Positions 14,037-21,799 of a DNA stretch of 35,438 nt are shown piece by piece (the stretch's first letter is position 1; each line of letters opens with the position of its first letter). The notes below the pieces were generated by a model, which was given only the letters and a program-made list of their open reading frames with translations, was not told where the DNA came from and ran no database searches. Source of the stretch: Methylobacterium sp. WSM2598 (GTDB lineage: Bacteria; Pseudomonadota; Alphaproteobacteria; Rhizobiales; Beijerinckiaceae); assembly GCF_000379105.1 (NCBI RefSeq), contig NZ_KB900609.1:3369007-3404444 (forward strand), in the 5' to 3' direction. The position numbers and the translations under genes were made by a program.

Positions 14037-14288
14037 GTGGCCGACATCACGACCGTGGACCCGACCGATTCTTGTGCGGTCGCGGCGGCGCTGAGCACCG
14101 CCTACCTCGCCCTGGTCGCCGGCCAGCAGGAGCTTCGCATCCGCTTCCGCGAGGGAGACGTCGAAGAAGACGTCTGGTTCTCGCAAGCGAACCTTCAGAC
14201 GCTCCGCATGGAGATGCTGCGCCAGCAGCAGCTTTGTGCGGCGAAGACTTCCGGCCGCTCGCCGCGCTTCTGCGCGACCGCGGGCTGA
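14037..14288 (+). CDS. Head-tail joining protein, lambda gpW-like
   Basis: 83-residue small connector protein. The pattern of an N-terminal helix (CAVAAALSTAYLALVAGQQELRIRF), a beta-hairpin (REGDVEEDVWFSQANLQTL) and a second helix (RMEMLRQQQLCAA) matches lambda gpW (68 residues), which binds under the portal after packaging. GTG at 14037 has an excellent AGGAGG and follows the portal stop by two bases. In lambda, W lies between A and B; here it lies between B and C. The assignment is by fold pattern and context. Confidence 0.72.
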   Translation: MADITTVDPTDSCAVAAALSTAYLALVAGQQELRIRFREGDVEEDVWFSQANLQTLRMEMLRQQQLCAAKTSGRSPRFCATAG

Positions 14289-14300
14289 TCGCGAGGCATC

Positions 14301-15752
14301 ATGCACTATCACCGCATCGCCGGCCGGTTCTACAACCGGCCGCTTCTCGTCGCGCCCGCGACCGCCGAGACGATCTCGGCCTTCCTCCTCTCGCGCATGT
14401 CCGCCGGCCCGGCCGCGGGCGGCAACGTCGGCGGGATCGAGCACGACGCGGGCGAGAGCCTGCAGATCTTCCGCGGGCACGAGCGCGCGGACGGCTCGGT
14501 CGAGGTCCACACCCCGCGCGCCAGCCGCTTCTACGGCGATTACCCCCTGGCCGAGGATGGTTCGAAGCGCCCGCTCCCCTTCCGCCGGACCGCCGAGGGC
14601 GTCGCCATCCTCACCCTCGTGGGCGAGTGGGTGAACCGGGGCGGCTGGGTCGGCGCGTCCTCGGGGCTCATCTCCTACGAGGGCTTCGCCTACCAGATGC
14701 GGATGGCCGCCGCGGACCCGCGGACGAAGGCGATCCTGCTCGACCTGGAGAGCCCCGGCGGCGAGGCGGTCGGCGCCTTCGAGGCGGCCGAGCTCGTCCG
14801 GCAAGTGGCGTCCCAGAAGTCCGTGACCGCGCTCGTCAACGGCATGGCCGCCTCGGCTGCCTACGCGATCGCCTCCGGCGCCAGCCGGATCGTCTCGATC
14901 CCGACCGGCCTCGCCGGCTCGATCGGCGTCGTCCTGATGCACCTCGACATCAGCGAGTACCTGCGGGCCGAGGGGATGAAGCCGACCCTGATCTTCGCGG
15001 GCGACCACAAGGTCGACGGGAACCCCTTCGAACCCTTACCCGACGCGGTCCGCGCCGACCTCCAGAAGGAGGTCGAAGGCTTCTACGCGAAGTTCGTCAC
15101 GACGGTCGCGGCCGGGCGGCCGGGCCTCAGCGAGCAGGCGATCCGGGACACCGAGGCCCGCACCTTCATGGGCGAGGAGGCCATCAAGGCGGGCCTCGTC
15201 GATGCGATCGGCACCTTCGACGCGGTGCTGGCCGACCTTTCCGCCGCGCCCGCAGCCGGGCGCTCCTTCCCGTCGCGACCCACTGGAGCTTCCATGTCCG
15301 ACAACACCCCCACGCCCGGCGCCTCTGCGGGCTTCACCCAGTCCGATCTCGACACCGCCCGCGCCGAGAGCTTCGCGGCCGGCAAGGCCGAGGGCCTGAC
15401 CGAGGGCACCAAGGCCGGTGCCAGTGCCGAGCGGGAGCGCATCGGCGCGATCCTCGGCAGCGACGAGGCCAAGGGCCGCGAGGCGAGCGCCCGCCACCTG
15501 GCGCTCTCCACCGACCTGTCGCTGGACGCGGCCAAGGGCGTCCTCTCGGGGCTCCAGGCCGCGGCCCCGGCGGCCCCCGGCCTCGACGCCCGCATGGCGG
15601 GCCGGGCCGACCTCAACCTCGACGCCGAGGCCCCGGCCGGTGCGCCGGCCCAGGCTGACGCGGCGCTCGATTGGGCCGCGGTCGCGGCCGAGCAGAACGC
15701 TCGCCTCGGGCTCGCCCCGGGCGCGAACGTGCGCACCCCCGCGGCCCGCTGA
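14301..15752 (+). CDS. Prohead protease (S49 family, lambda gpC-like) with C-terminal scaffold region
   Basis: 483-residue protein. Residues about 95-320 are a ClpP/crotonase-fold signal-peptide-peptidase-A type protease (S49, lambda gpC). The nucleophile Ser185 lies in NGMAASAAY, AGSIGV follows at 205-210, and the general base Lys237 lies in AGDHKVDGNPF, the motif shared with lambda gpC. Residues from about 332 on are the charged, helical scaffold (FTQSDLDTARAESFAAGKAEGLTEG...). ATG at 14301 follows GCGAGG. The protein would form the internal prohead core, process the portal and scaffold, and be degraded. It carries the Nu3-like scaffold nested in the same frame. Confidence 0.95.
   Translation: MHYHRIAGRFYNRPLLVAPATAETISAFLLSRMSAGPAAGGNVGGIEHDAGESLQIFRGHERADGSVEVHTPRASRFYGDYPLAEDGSKRPLPFRRTAEGVAILTLVGEWVNRGGWVGASSGLISYEGFAYQMRMAAADPRTKAILLDLESPGGEAVGAFEAAELVRQVASQKSVTALVNGMAASAAYAIASGASRIVSIPTGLAGSIGVVLMHLDISEYLRAEGMKPTLIFAGDHKVDGNPFEPLPDAVRADLQKEVEGFYAKFVTTVAAGRPGLSEQAIRDTEARTFMGEEAIKAGLVDAIGTFDAVLADLSAAPAAGRSFPSRPTGASMSDNTPTPGASAGFTQSDLDTARAESFAAGKAEGLTEGTKAGASAERERIGAILGSDEAKGREASARHLALSTDLSLDAAKGVLSGLQAAAPAAPGLDARMAGRADLNLDAEAPAGAPAQADAALDWAAVAAEQNARLGLAPGANVRTPAAR
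15294..15752 (+). CDS. Nested capsid scaffold protein, lambda Nu3-like
   Basis: In-frame internal gene at the 3' end of the protease gene. ATG at 15294 (residue 332 of the long product) has GGAG eight bases upstream (ACTGGAGCTTCC) and would give a separate 152-residue scaffold (MSDNTPTPGASAGFTQ...). It contains an alanine/charge-rich coiled helix (AESFAAGKAEGLTEGTKAGASAERERIGAIL), typical of scaffolding cores. Lambda encodes Nu3 inside C in just this way. The product is inferred from the start signal and this precedent. Confidence 0.68.
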   Translation: MSDNTPTPGASAGFTQSDLDTARAESFAAGKAEGLTEGTKAGASAERERIGAILGSDEAKGREASARHLALSTDLSLDAAKGVLSGLQAAAPAAPGLDARMAGRADLNLDAEAPAGAPAQADAALDWAAVAAEQNARLGLAPGANVRTPAAR

Positions 15753-15790
15753 ACGCCGCCTCCCGCCCCCTCTCTTCGGAGTTCTGACCT

Positions 15791-16462
15791 ATGGCCTACC
15801 TTCAGACCGAGGCTCCCGCCCCGTTCACGTTCATCGTGAGCGAGGCCGAGGGCCCGTATCAGACCCGCGACGCCGTGAAGGCGCCGGTCAACACCGCGCT
15901 AGCGTCCGGCACCGTGCTCGGCGCCTACGTGGTAGGCGCCCAGGCGACCGCCAGCGCCACGGCCGACGCCGCCAACACCGGCAACGGCACCCTGACGATG
16001 GACGCCACGACCCCGGTCCTGGCGGCGGCGGTCGACGGCGACTACCGCGTGGTGTTCCTGGCCGCGACGGCCTTCGAGGTCATCGACCCCAAGGGCAAGA
16101 ACATCGGCAAGGGCGCGACCGGCACGGCCTTCGCCAAGGGCGTGAAGTTCTCAATCGCCGCGGGCGGCACGGCCTTCGTGGCGGGTGACGCCTTCACCGT
16201 CCGGGTCGGCGTCGAGTCGAACCACGCTGATCGCCGCTTCGTGCCGCTCAACCTCTCGGCCACGGACGGCTCGGACGCCGTCGCCGGCATCGCCTGCCAT
16301 CGCGTCATCTCCGACGCGAGCGTCGAGAAGGTCTTCACCGCGCTGACCAACGGCCCCGCCGAAGTCCGCGGCGTCGACCTGATCTGGCCGGCCGGCATCA
16401 CGGCGGCCCAGAAGGCCGAGGGCATCGAGCAGCTCCGCCGCCTCGGCATCAAGGTCCGCTGA
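15791..16462 (+). CDS. Head decoration protein, lambda gpD-like, with inserted domain
   Basis: 223-residue relative of lambda gpD (110 residues), the trimeric protein that cements the expanded capsid. The gpD-type ends are present: the N-terminal SEAEGPYQTRDAVKAPVNTALASGTVLG and the C-terminal FVPLNLSATDGSDAVAGIACH..., ending in the EQLRRLGIKVR helix. Between them, about residues 55-140 are a Gly/Ala-rich beta domain (NGTLTMDATTPVLAAAVDGDYRVVFL..., KGVKFSIAAGGTAFVAGDAFTVRV) absent from lambda gpD. I have seen such inserts in decoration proteins of related phages; they would face outward on the capsid. ATG at 15791 has CGGAG upstream. Confidence 0.85.
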   Translation: MAYLQTEAPAPFTFIVSEAEGPYQTRDAVKAPVNTALASGTVLGAYVVGAQATASATADAANTGNGTLTMDATTPVLAAAVDGDYRVVFLAATAFEVIDPKGKNIGKGATGTAFAKGVKFSIAAGGTAFVAGDAFTVRVGVESNHADRRFVPLNLSATDGSDAVAGIACHRVISDASVEKVFTALTNGPAEVRGVDLIWPAGITAAQKAEGIEQLRRLGIKVR

Positions 16463-16517
16463 TCCCCGGCGCCGGCCTCCGGGTCGGCGCGCCTCCCCAC
16501 CCTCCCGTAGTCCCCAT

Positions 16518-16545
16518 GGGCGCGAGCGACAGCGGCGCCCTTTTT
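16518..16545 (+). terminator. Terminator-like hairpin between decoration and capsid genes
   Basis: A 6-bp stem GGGCGC (16518-16523) / GCGCCC (16535-16540) with an 11-base loop, followed by TTTTTG. It sits just before the major capsid gene inside the late operon, so it is probably leaky or an mRNA-processing or stability element and not a full stop. Confidence 0.45.
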
Positions 16546-16565
16546 GTTTGAAGGGCCCTGCTCCC

Positions 16566-17591
16566 ATGCTCACCATGGACGTGTTCCGCGGCGATGCCTT
16601 CTCCGCGACCTCGCTGACCGCCGCCGTCGACAAGTACGGCTACGTGCCCGGCTACCTGGGCTCGCTCCCCGGCCTGATCACCGACGTGCCGATCCGCACC
16701 ACAGACGTGTGGGTGGAGGAGCGCGCGAACGCCCCGGCGCTGATCCAGACCAGCCCGCGCGGCTCGGCCCCGAACCAGAAGGGCGGCGACAGCCGCAAGG
16801 CCCGGTCGTTCCGCACCGTGCGTCTGGCCGACTCCAGCCGGATCTACTCGCACGAACTCCAGAATATCCGCGCCTACGGCTCGGAGACGGAGCTGAAGCA
16901 GCTCGGCGGCGAGATCGCGCGGCGCCAGCAGAAGATTTTGCAAGACTTCGACCTGACCAACGAAAATATGCGCCTGGGCGTGATCCAGGGCCTCGTCGTG
17001 GACGCGGACGGCTCGGTCATCAATGACTGGTACGCCGAGATGGGCCAGACCCAGGACAGCGCCTTCAGCTTCCAGTTTTCTGGCAGCCCGACCGATGGCG
17101 ACTTCCTCGCGCAGTGCAACGCGGTCAACCGTCAGGTGCTCCGCCGCCTCCAGGGCGTCGGCGGCTCGGGCGTGCTCGTCCACGCGATCTGCGCCGACGA
17201 CTTCTGGGATAGCTTTATCAAGCTCCCGGAGGTCCGCGAGACCTACAAGTACGCCATGCAGGCGATGCAGCTCCAGAACAATTTCGGCAAGGCGTGGGAG
17301 TCGTTCCGGTACGGCAACATCATGTGGCACAACTACCGTGGCACGGATGATGGCTCGACCGTGACTGTACCGGCTGGCACCTGCAAGTTCTTCCCGGTGA
17401 ACGCGGGCATCTTCCAGCGGGCTCTCGCCCCGGCGGAGAAATTCGAGTTCGTCAATACGCTCGGCCAGAACGCCTATTCGTGGGTGATCCCGGATCGCGA
17501 CCGCGATATGTACGCCGACGTCGAGGTCTACTCGTACCCGCTGTACGTCTGCACGATGCCGCAGGCGCTCCAGCGCGGCGTCGCGGCGTAA
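16566..17591 (+). CDS. Major capsid protein, lambda gpE-like
   Basis: 341-residue HK97-fold major capsid protein of the lambda gpE family (lambda gpE is also 341). Supporting segments are FSATSLTAAVDKYGYVPGYLGSLPGL near the N-terminus, DSSRIYSHELQNIRAYGSETELKQLGGEIARRQQKILQDFDLTNENMRLG (the long spine helix), and the C-terminal FEFVNTLGQNAYSWVIPDRDRDMYADVEVYSYPLYVCTMPQAL. ATG at 16566 is chosen over an in-frame TTG at 16548. GAAGGG lies upstream, with a terminator-like hairpin before that. It follows the decoration gene as in lambda (D then E). Confidence 0.95.
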   Translation: MLTMDVFRGDAFSATSLTAAVDKYGYVPGYLGSLPGLITDVPIRTTDVWVEERANAPALIQTSPRGSAPNQKGGDSRKARSFRTVRLADSSRIYSHELQNIRAYGSETELKQLGGEIARRQQKILQDFDLTNENMRLGVIQGLVVDADGSVINDWYAEMGQTQDSAFSFQFSGSPTDGDFLAQCNAVNRQVLRRLQGVGGSGVLVHAICADDFWDSFIKLPEVRETYKYAMQAMQLQNNFGKAWESFRYGNIMWHNYRGTDDGSTVTVPAGTCKFFPVNAGIFQRALAPAEKFEFVNTLGQNAYSWVIPDRDRDMYADVEVYSYPLYVCTMPQALQRGVAA

Positions 17592-17602
17592 GGATCGCCG
17601 CC

Positions 17603-18019
17603 ATGTCGCTCGCCGCACGGCGTCGCGCCCGCGTGGCGGCCGCCGTAGACCGGCAGTGGGGGGAGGCCGTGCGCCTCACCCCGCGGGCCGAGAACCAGTA
17701 CACCGGCCCGGGGCCCGACCCGGACCGGGGGACGCCGGTCGAGGTCATCGGCCGCTACACTCGCCGCTCGCAGATCGATGACGACCGCGGCGCGGCCCAC
17801 GGCATCGGCGCCCGCTTCCAAGGCGTGATCCGGGTCGCCGGAGCGGAGACCTGCGTCGTGATCGGGACGGAGCAGGCGGCCCTGATCCCCTGGACCGTCC
17901 GCAAGGGCGACCTCGTGGAGCTGCTGGAGCGCGGCGGCGCGGCCTACGCGGTCGCCGTCTCCCGCGCCAACGACGCGGGGGGCCTGTTCCTGATGCTGAC
18001 CGCGGAGAGGGCCCCGTGA
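17603..18019 (+). CDS. Probable head-tail attachment protein (FII-like)
   Basis: 138-residue protein directly after the capsid gene, where lambda-like phages keep the neck proteins. It starts with a basic helix (SLAARRRARVAAAVDRQWGEAVRLTPR) and continues as a beta-barrel-like domain (VEVIGRYTRRSQID, ARFQGVIRVAGAETCVVIGTEQ, VRKGDLVELLERGGAAYAVAVSRANDAGGLFLMLT). The end-of-domain layout resembles gpFII-type stopper/attachment proteins. ATG at 17603 has AAGGA upstream. Its stop overlaps the next GTG in a GTGA arrangement. The assignment rests on position and fold pattern, without a diagnostic motif. Confidence 0.5.
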   Translation: MSLAARRRARVAAAVDRQWGEAVRLTPRAENQYTGPGPDPDRGTPVEVIGRYTRRSQIDDDRGAAHGIGARFQGVIRVAGAETCVVIGTEQAALIPWTVRKGDLVELLERGGAAYAVAVSRANDAGGLFLMLTAERAP

Positions 18020-18798
18020 GCCTCGTCTGCCTCGCCCTGCGCCTCTGCCTCGTCAAGGCGCTGTCCGGGCGTACCCTGGCCGAGAACCGGGTCTTCGACT
18101 CGCTGATCGTCCCCTGGGATCAGGTCGCCCAGGAAACCGGCCCGCAGCCGGTCCTGATCGTCTCCACCGACCAGGACGACGCGGAGCCGGACAAGGAGTC
18201 CTCGCGCGACATGACGCGCGACCTCGACGTGGTGATCGAGATGACCCTCGCCGGTCAGGTCCAGGTCCGGGCCGGGGAGCTCGAGGTCGAGATCCCGCAC
18301 ACGGACGCGGGCCTGGAGGCGACTCTCGACGTGATGGCGTGGCAGGTCGAGCAGGCGCTCAAGGACCCGACCGACCCCTGGGCCGAGATGTTCCGGGTCT
18401 TCCGCGGCCCGCCCCGGCCCAAGCGGCTGACCAGCCGGTGCGGCGGGTCGGCCGAGCGCGGCGTGAAGTACGCCGTCCGGCAGAACATCGTCACCATCGA
18501 CCCCATGCAGGAGCCGGAGCGCGGCGCGGACGCGATCCCGGAGCCCTGGGACGCCTTCGTGGCCCTGCTGCGCACGGACCCCGCGCTCGCGCGCTACGGG
18601 GACCTCCTGGAGTCCCTGCTGACCGGCTCGACCCTGCTGCCCTGGCAGCGGGCCCAGGCGCTCCTTCAGCAGACCCGCGGGGTGATGAACGGGGTCGGCC
18701 TGGGCGCCGTCCCGGGCGCCGAGGCCGAGCCGCCGGCGAGCCAGATCACGATCGAGACCGTGCGCGGCGACCTCGTCGAGACGCAGGAGGCCCCATGA
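18016..18798 (+). CDS. Probable tail terminator/completion protein
   Basis: 260-residue protein between the neck gene and the baseplate spike gene, the usual place for the tail terminator. The N-terminal ALRLCLVKALSGRTLAENRVFDSLIVPWDQ is the pattern seen in phage tail completion (gpU/gp37-like) proteins. A beta strand region follows (PVLIVSTDQDD...), then DLDVVIEMTLAGQVQVRAGELEVEIPHTDAGLEATLDVMAWQVEQAL. The last about 100 residues (from EPWDAFVALL) are helical and beyond the usual length. GTG at 18016 overlaps the previous stop by four bases. It is expected to cap the sheath/tube at the head-proximal end. Confidence 0.55.
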   Translation: MSLVCLALRLCLVKALSGRTLAENRVFDSLIVPWDQVAQETGPQPVLIVSTDQDDAEPDKESSRDMTRDLDVVIEMTLAGQVQVRAGELEVEIPHTDAGLEATLDVMAWQVEQALKDPTDPWAEMFRVFRGPPRPKRLTSRCGGSAERGVKYAVRQNIVTIDPMQEPERGADAIPEPWDAFVALLRTDPALARYGDLLESLLTGSTLLPWQRAQALLQQTRGVMNGVGLGAVPGAEAEPPASQITIETVRGDLVETQEAP

Positions 18799-19358
18799 GC
18801 CTGGAAGCCGCCATCCGCGACCTCCTCGCCGCGCACCTCGCGCTCCAGCGCCGGCACGAGGCGCTGGAGACCCGGGTCGCCAACCTCATCCGGGTCGGGC
18901 CCGTGACCGAGCGCGACCACGAGAAGGGCGTCCGCTTTAAGCGCGGCGACAGCGACGAGGACAAGAGCCCGTGGATGAAGCCGGCCGACAGCTCCGGCCG
19001 CACCCGCTACCTGCCCCAGGTCGGGGAGCAGGTGATCGGGCTCGCGCCCAACGGCGACCTGGAGCAGGGCACGGTCCTGCCCTTCGATCACTCCGACCAG
19101 AAGAAAAACCCCTCGCCGGACGCGGATACGACCACGTTCCACAAGCTGAACGGGATGACCGCGACCGAGAAGGGCGGCGAATACGTCGTCGAAGCGAAGA
19201 AGATCACTCTGAAAGTCGGGTCTACGACCTTCGTCATCGACGGATCTACGCATCAGTTCACGGGCGGGACCGTCAAGCACGAGGCGAAGAACATCGGCAA
19301 GGACCACAAGCACACCGGCGTGAAATCGGGGTCCGAGACCACCGACGTGCCGGCCTGA
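18795..19358 (+). CDS. V: Baseplate assembly protein V / spike (P2 gpV, Mu gp45-like)
   Basis: 187-residue baseplate spike protein. An N-terminal helix (LEAAIRDLLAAHLALQRRHEALETRVANL) is followed by an OB-fold (IRVGPVTERDHEKGVRFKRGDSDEDKSPWMKPADSSG...LPQVGEQVIGLAPNGDLEQGTVLPF) and a repetitive beta-helix (VVEAKKITLKVGSTTFVIDGSTHQFTGG). The C-terminal GKDHKHTGV holds an H-x-H (His171, His173), as in the iron-binding tip of P2 gpV. The trimer punctures the outer membrane. ATG at 18795 has AGGAGG and overlaps the previous stop. It is the first gene of the P2-order tail cluster. Confidence 0.9.
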   Translation: MSLEAAIRDLLAAHLALQRRHEALETRVANLIRVGPVTERDHEKGVRFKRGDSDEDKSPWMKPADSSGRTRYLPQVGEQVIGLAPNGDLEQGTVLPFDHSDQKKNPSPDADTTTFHKLNGMTATEKGGEYVVEAKKITLKVGSTTFVIDGSTHQFTGGTVKHEAKNIGKDHKHTGVKSGSETTDVPA

Positions 19359-19367
19359 GGAGAGCCC

Positions 19368-19697
19368 ATGGACAAGACCCTCTACCGCGTCACTGAGGTG
19401 GCGCCCGCGCACCTGCTCGGCCGGCGCGTCGAGCCCGGCGAGCTGATCTCAGCGTCCCCGGCGGCCGTCCCCTATGAGGTCGATCTCGGCCACCTCGTCG
19501 CGACCACCGTCGAGGCCGAGGCGCAGCCGATCGCCGGCCTCTCGGAGGCCGAGCGGGCGGCGCTGCCGCCGCTGGATCCGGTCGCCGCCGATGAGACCCC
19601 GGCGCCAGCGCGCTTGCGCGCGGAGCCGGCCGCGTTCTCGTTCCGCGCGGGCGCCGACCAGGGGCCGGCCCCCGCAGCCCCGAGCGCCGAGGGCTGA
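19368..19697 (+). CDS. Hypothetical virion-cluster protein, 109 aa
   Basis: 109-residue protein inserted between V and W. The N-terminal about 45 residues (LYRVTEVAPAHLLGRRVEPGELISASPAAVPYEVDLGHLV) resemble the start of the protein encoded at 32329 (LYTVLAASGGWVAGQEVVIGSEIALTDEEARYEVDFGAV). The rest is Pro/Ala-rich and probably disordered. ATG at 19368 has GAGGAG upstream. Such short YEVD-type modules look like adaptor or attachment domains in tail proteins, but no function is established. Confidence 0.65.
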   Translation: MDKTLYRVTEVAPAHLLGRRVEPGELISASPAAVPYEVDLGHLVATTVEAEAQPIAGLSEAERAALPPLDPVAADETPAPARLRAEPAAFSFRAGADQGPAPAAPSAEG

Positions 19698-19700
19698 CCG

Positions 19701-20120
19701 ATGGCCTCCTGCGGGCTCGACCGCTGGACGGGCGAGCCCTCGCGGGACCTCGCCCACGTCGCCCAGGCGGTCCAGACGATCTTCTCGACCCGCCTGGGCG
19801 AGCGGGTCATGCACCGCTGGTTCGGCGGCGGTCTGACCGAGCTGCTGGGGCGGCGCATCACGCCGACCCTGCTGTCGGCCTACCGTATGCTGCTGGTCCT
19901 GGCGATCTCGACCTGGGAGCCGCGGCTGAAGGTCGTGCGGATCTCGGCCACCGGCAACACGGTCAACGCCGTCGAGCTGGGCCAGCTCAAGTTCTCGGTC
20001 ATCTGCTACTACCGCCCGCGCGGTCATCTCGGAGACTATACAGTCGAGGGAGGACCGCGCGCCCTCGACATCTACGCGGTCAACGGCTCTCTGGCCGTAG
20101 AGCTGCCGCGCGTCGCCTGA
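19701..20120 (+). CDS. W: Baseplate wedge protein W (gpW/gp25 family)
   Basis: 139-residue lysozyme-like baseplate wedge protein of the P2 gpW/T4 gp25 family (PF04965 type). The family landmarks are present: DLAHVAQAVQTIFSTRLGERVMHRWFGGGLTELLGRRITPTLLSAYRMLLVLAISTWEPRLKVVRI. This is the conserved pattern of TR.GeR.m...fG..l...l, then the A...WEPR helix. It links the sheath to the baseplate and transmits the contraction trigger. ATG at 19701 follows the previous stop by one base. Confidence 0.9.
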   Translation: MASCGLDRWTGEPSRDLAHVAQAVQTIFSTRLGERVMHRWFGGGLTELLGRRITPTLLSAYRMLLVLAISTWEPRLKVVRISATGNTVNAVELGQLKFSVICYYRPRGHLGDYTVEGGPRALDIYAVNGSLAVELPRVA

Positions 20121-20142
20121 TCGTCTGCCCCCGGAGCCGCGC

Positions 20143-21138
20143 GTGACCCGCTTCACGGACATCGACCTCTCGCGCCTGCCCCCGTTGCCGGCGCTGCCGA
20201 CCTTCGACGCGATCTATGCGGCCCGGATGGCCGACGTGGCCGCCCGCCTCAACAAGGCGGGCATCCCCTACGACGTCGGGGCGCTCGCGACCGACACGGT
20301 CGCGATCCTCCAGGAGACGGGCGCCTATCGCGAGACGCTGGTCTACACGGCCTACGACGACGCGACCCGCGCCGTCCTGCTCGCGACCTCCTGGGGGCCC
20401 TACCTCGACCACCTCGGCGCGACGCAGACCCCCGCGGTCGCCCGCCTGCCGCTGGTCTCCAACCCCCGGACCTACGTCTTCGAGACCGACGCGGCGGCGG
20501 ACTGGGAGTCCGACGACGACTTCCGGGCCCGGATCCAGCTCGCGCCCGAAAGCCTCTCCGGCGCCGGCCCGGAGGGCGCCTACATCTCGTTCGCCCTCGG
20601 GGTCGCCGGGGTCAAGGCGGCGGCGGCCTACGGGCCCATGAGCTACGGCGGCACGCCCGAGGCGCCCTTCGCGCCCCTCGGGCACGTTCACGTCCCGATC
20701 GTCGCGAACACGGGCGACGGGACCGCCGCCGACGACCTGATCGCGACCGTCCAGGCCGCGCTGCGGGCGGAGGACCGCCGCCCGCTCGCGGACTTCGTGA
20801 CCGTCTCCAGCGCGAACATCATCCCGTACCGGATCGAGGCGGTCCTCTACGTCGGCGGCGGCGCGGACCGCGGCGTGGTTCAGGCCGAGGCCGCGAAGCG
20901 GTTCGCGGCCCAGGCCAAGCGCCAGCACCGCCCTGGGGCGGCGCAGCTCCTCCAGATGCTCTACGGGGCCGCCTACGTGCCCGACGCCTCCGGGGCCATC
21001 CTGGTCGAGCAGGTGGACCTGATCTCGCCGCTGGCCGACGTGAACGGCGACCCGATCAGCCCGGACACGCCCGACCCTGCCTACTGCGCCCCCTACTGCA
21101 CGGACGTCGCCGTGACGGTGGAGGTGGTCGGTGACTGA
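20143..21138 (+). CDS. J: Baseplate protein J
   Basis: 331-residue baseplate J protein (P2 gpJ / T4 gp6-like, PF04865 type), which forms the wedge ring with W and I. Key segments are DLSRLPPLPALPTFDAIYAARMADVAARL, the AYRETLVYTAYDDATRAVLLATSWGPYLDHLGA helix pair, the SDDDFRARIQLAPESLSGAGPEGAYISFALGV region typical of gpJ, and DLIATVQAALRAEDRRPLADFVTV. GTG at 20143 has CGGAG upstream. Its end overlaps the start of gene I by eight bases. Confidence 0.92.
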   Translation: MTRFTDIDLSRLPPLPALPTFDAIYAARMADVAARLNKAGIPYDVGALATDTVAILQETGAYRETLVYTAYDDATRAVLLATSWGPYLDHLGATQTPAVARLPLVSNPRTYVFETDAAADWESDDDFRARIQLAPESLSGAGPEGAYISFALGVAGVKAAAAYGPMSYGGTPEAPFAPLGHVHVPIVANTGDGTAADDLIATVQAALRAEDRRPLADFVTVSSANIIPYRIEAVLYVGGGADRGVVQAEAAKRFAAQAKRQHRPGAAQLLQMLYGAAYVPDASGAILVEQVDLISPLADVNGDPISPDTPDPAYCAPYCTDVAVTVEVVGD

Positions 21139-21799
21139 TCCGGTCAAGCGGCCGAACCTCCTGCCGAGCAACGCGACCCCGCGGGAGCGGGCCCACGCCG
21201 ATACGGACGGGCGCCTGGACGACCGCGCCGCCGAGGCCGCGCAGATCGTTGCCCTGAAGGACCCGGACAACACTCCAGAGGCGATCGAGCCCTACGTCGC
21301 CTGGGAGAAGTCGGTCGACGTCTGGGACCCGCCTTGGCCGGACCCGATCCGGCGCGCGGCGATCAAGGCCGCACCGGAGGTCCACGCCTACAAGGGCACG
21401 CCCCGGGCGATGAGGATCGCCCTCTCGGCCTTCGGGATCGACGCCGAGATCGTGGAGTGGTGGCAGACCAGCCCCCCGGGCCGCCCCTACACCTTCAAGC
21501 TGACCGCCCACGTCCACTCGCGGCTCTACGAGGGCGGGGAGCTGATCGACCCCCGGACCGTCAAGGTGGTCTTCGGGACGGTGATGCGGGTCAAGCCGGT
21601 GTCCCGCGCCTTCGACCTCGTTCTGGCCGCCGGCCTGGACTCGCGGCTCGGCGCCGCCGCCGTCGCGGTCGCGCGCTCCCGGGTCCGAGTCGCCGCCTAC
21701 GCCGACAACCTGGAGCGCTGCACCGCCACGATCGGCGCCGTGGGCGTCCTCGTCGCCCGCTCCGTCCTCCGCCTCTCGCTGGTGAGCTCCGATGTCTGA
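21131..21799 (+). CDS. I: Tail protein I
   Basis: 222-residue baseplate wedge protein I (P2 gpI type). The diagnostic run is LLPSNATPRERAHADTDGRL, then EAIEPYVAWEKSVDVWDPPWPDPIRRAAIKAAPEVHAYKGTPRAMRIALSAFGIDAEIVEWW, that is, the LPyLAW.ksvD.WD...p...R..i......H..KGT pattern. P2 gpI is 176 residues; here the C-terminus is extended by a beta-rich stretch. GTG at 21131 overlaps gene J by eight bases. It connects the wedge to the tail fibre encoded next, whose ATG overlaps its stop. Confidence 0.9.
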   Translation: MTDPVKRPNLLPSNATPRERAHADTDGRLDDRAAEAAQIVALKDPDNTPEAIEPYVAWEKSVDVWDPPWPDPIRRAAIKAAPEVHAYKGTPRAMRIALSAFGIDAEIVEWWQTSPPGRPYTFKLTAHVHSRLYEGGELIDPRTVKVVFGTVMRVKPVSRAFDLVLAAGLDSRLGAAAVAVARSRVRVAAYADNLERCTATIGAVGVLVARSVLRLSLVSSDV

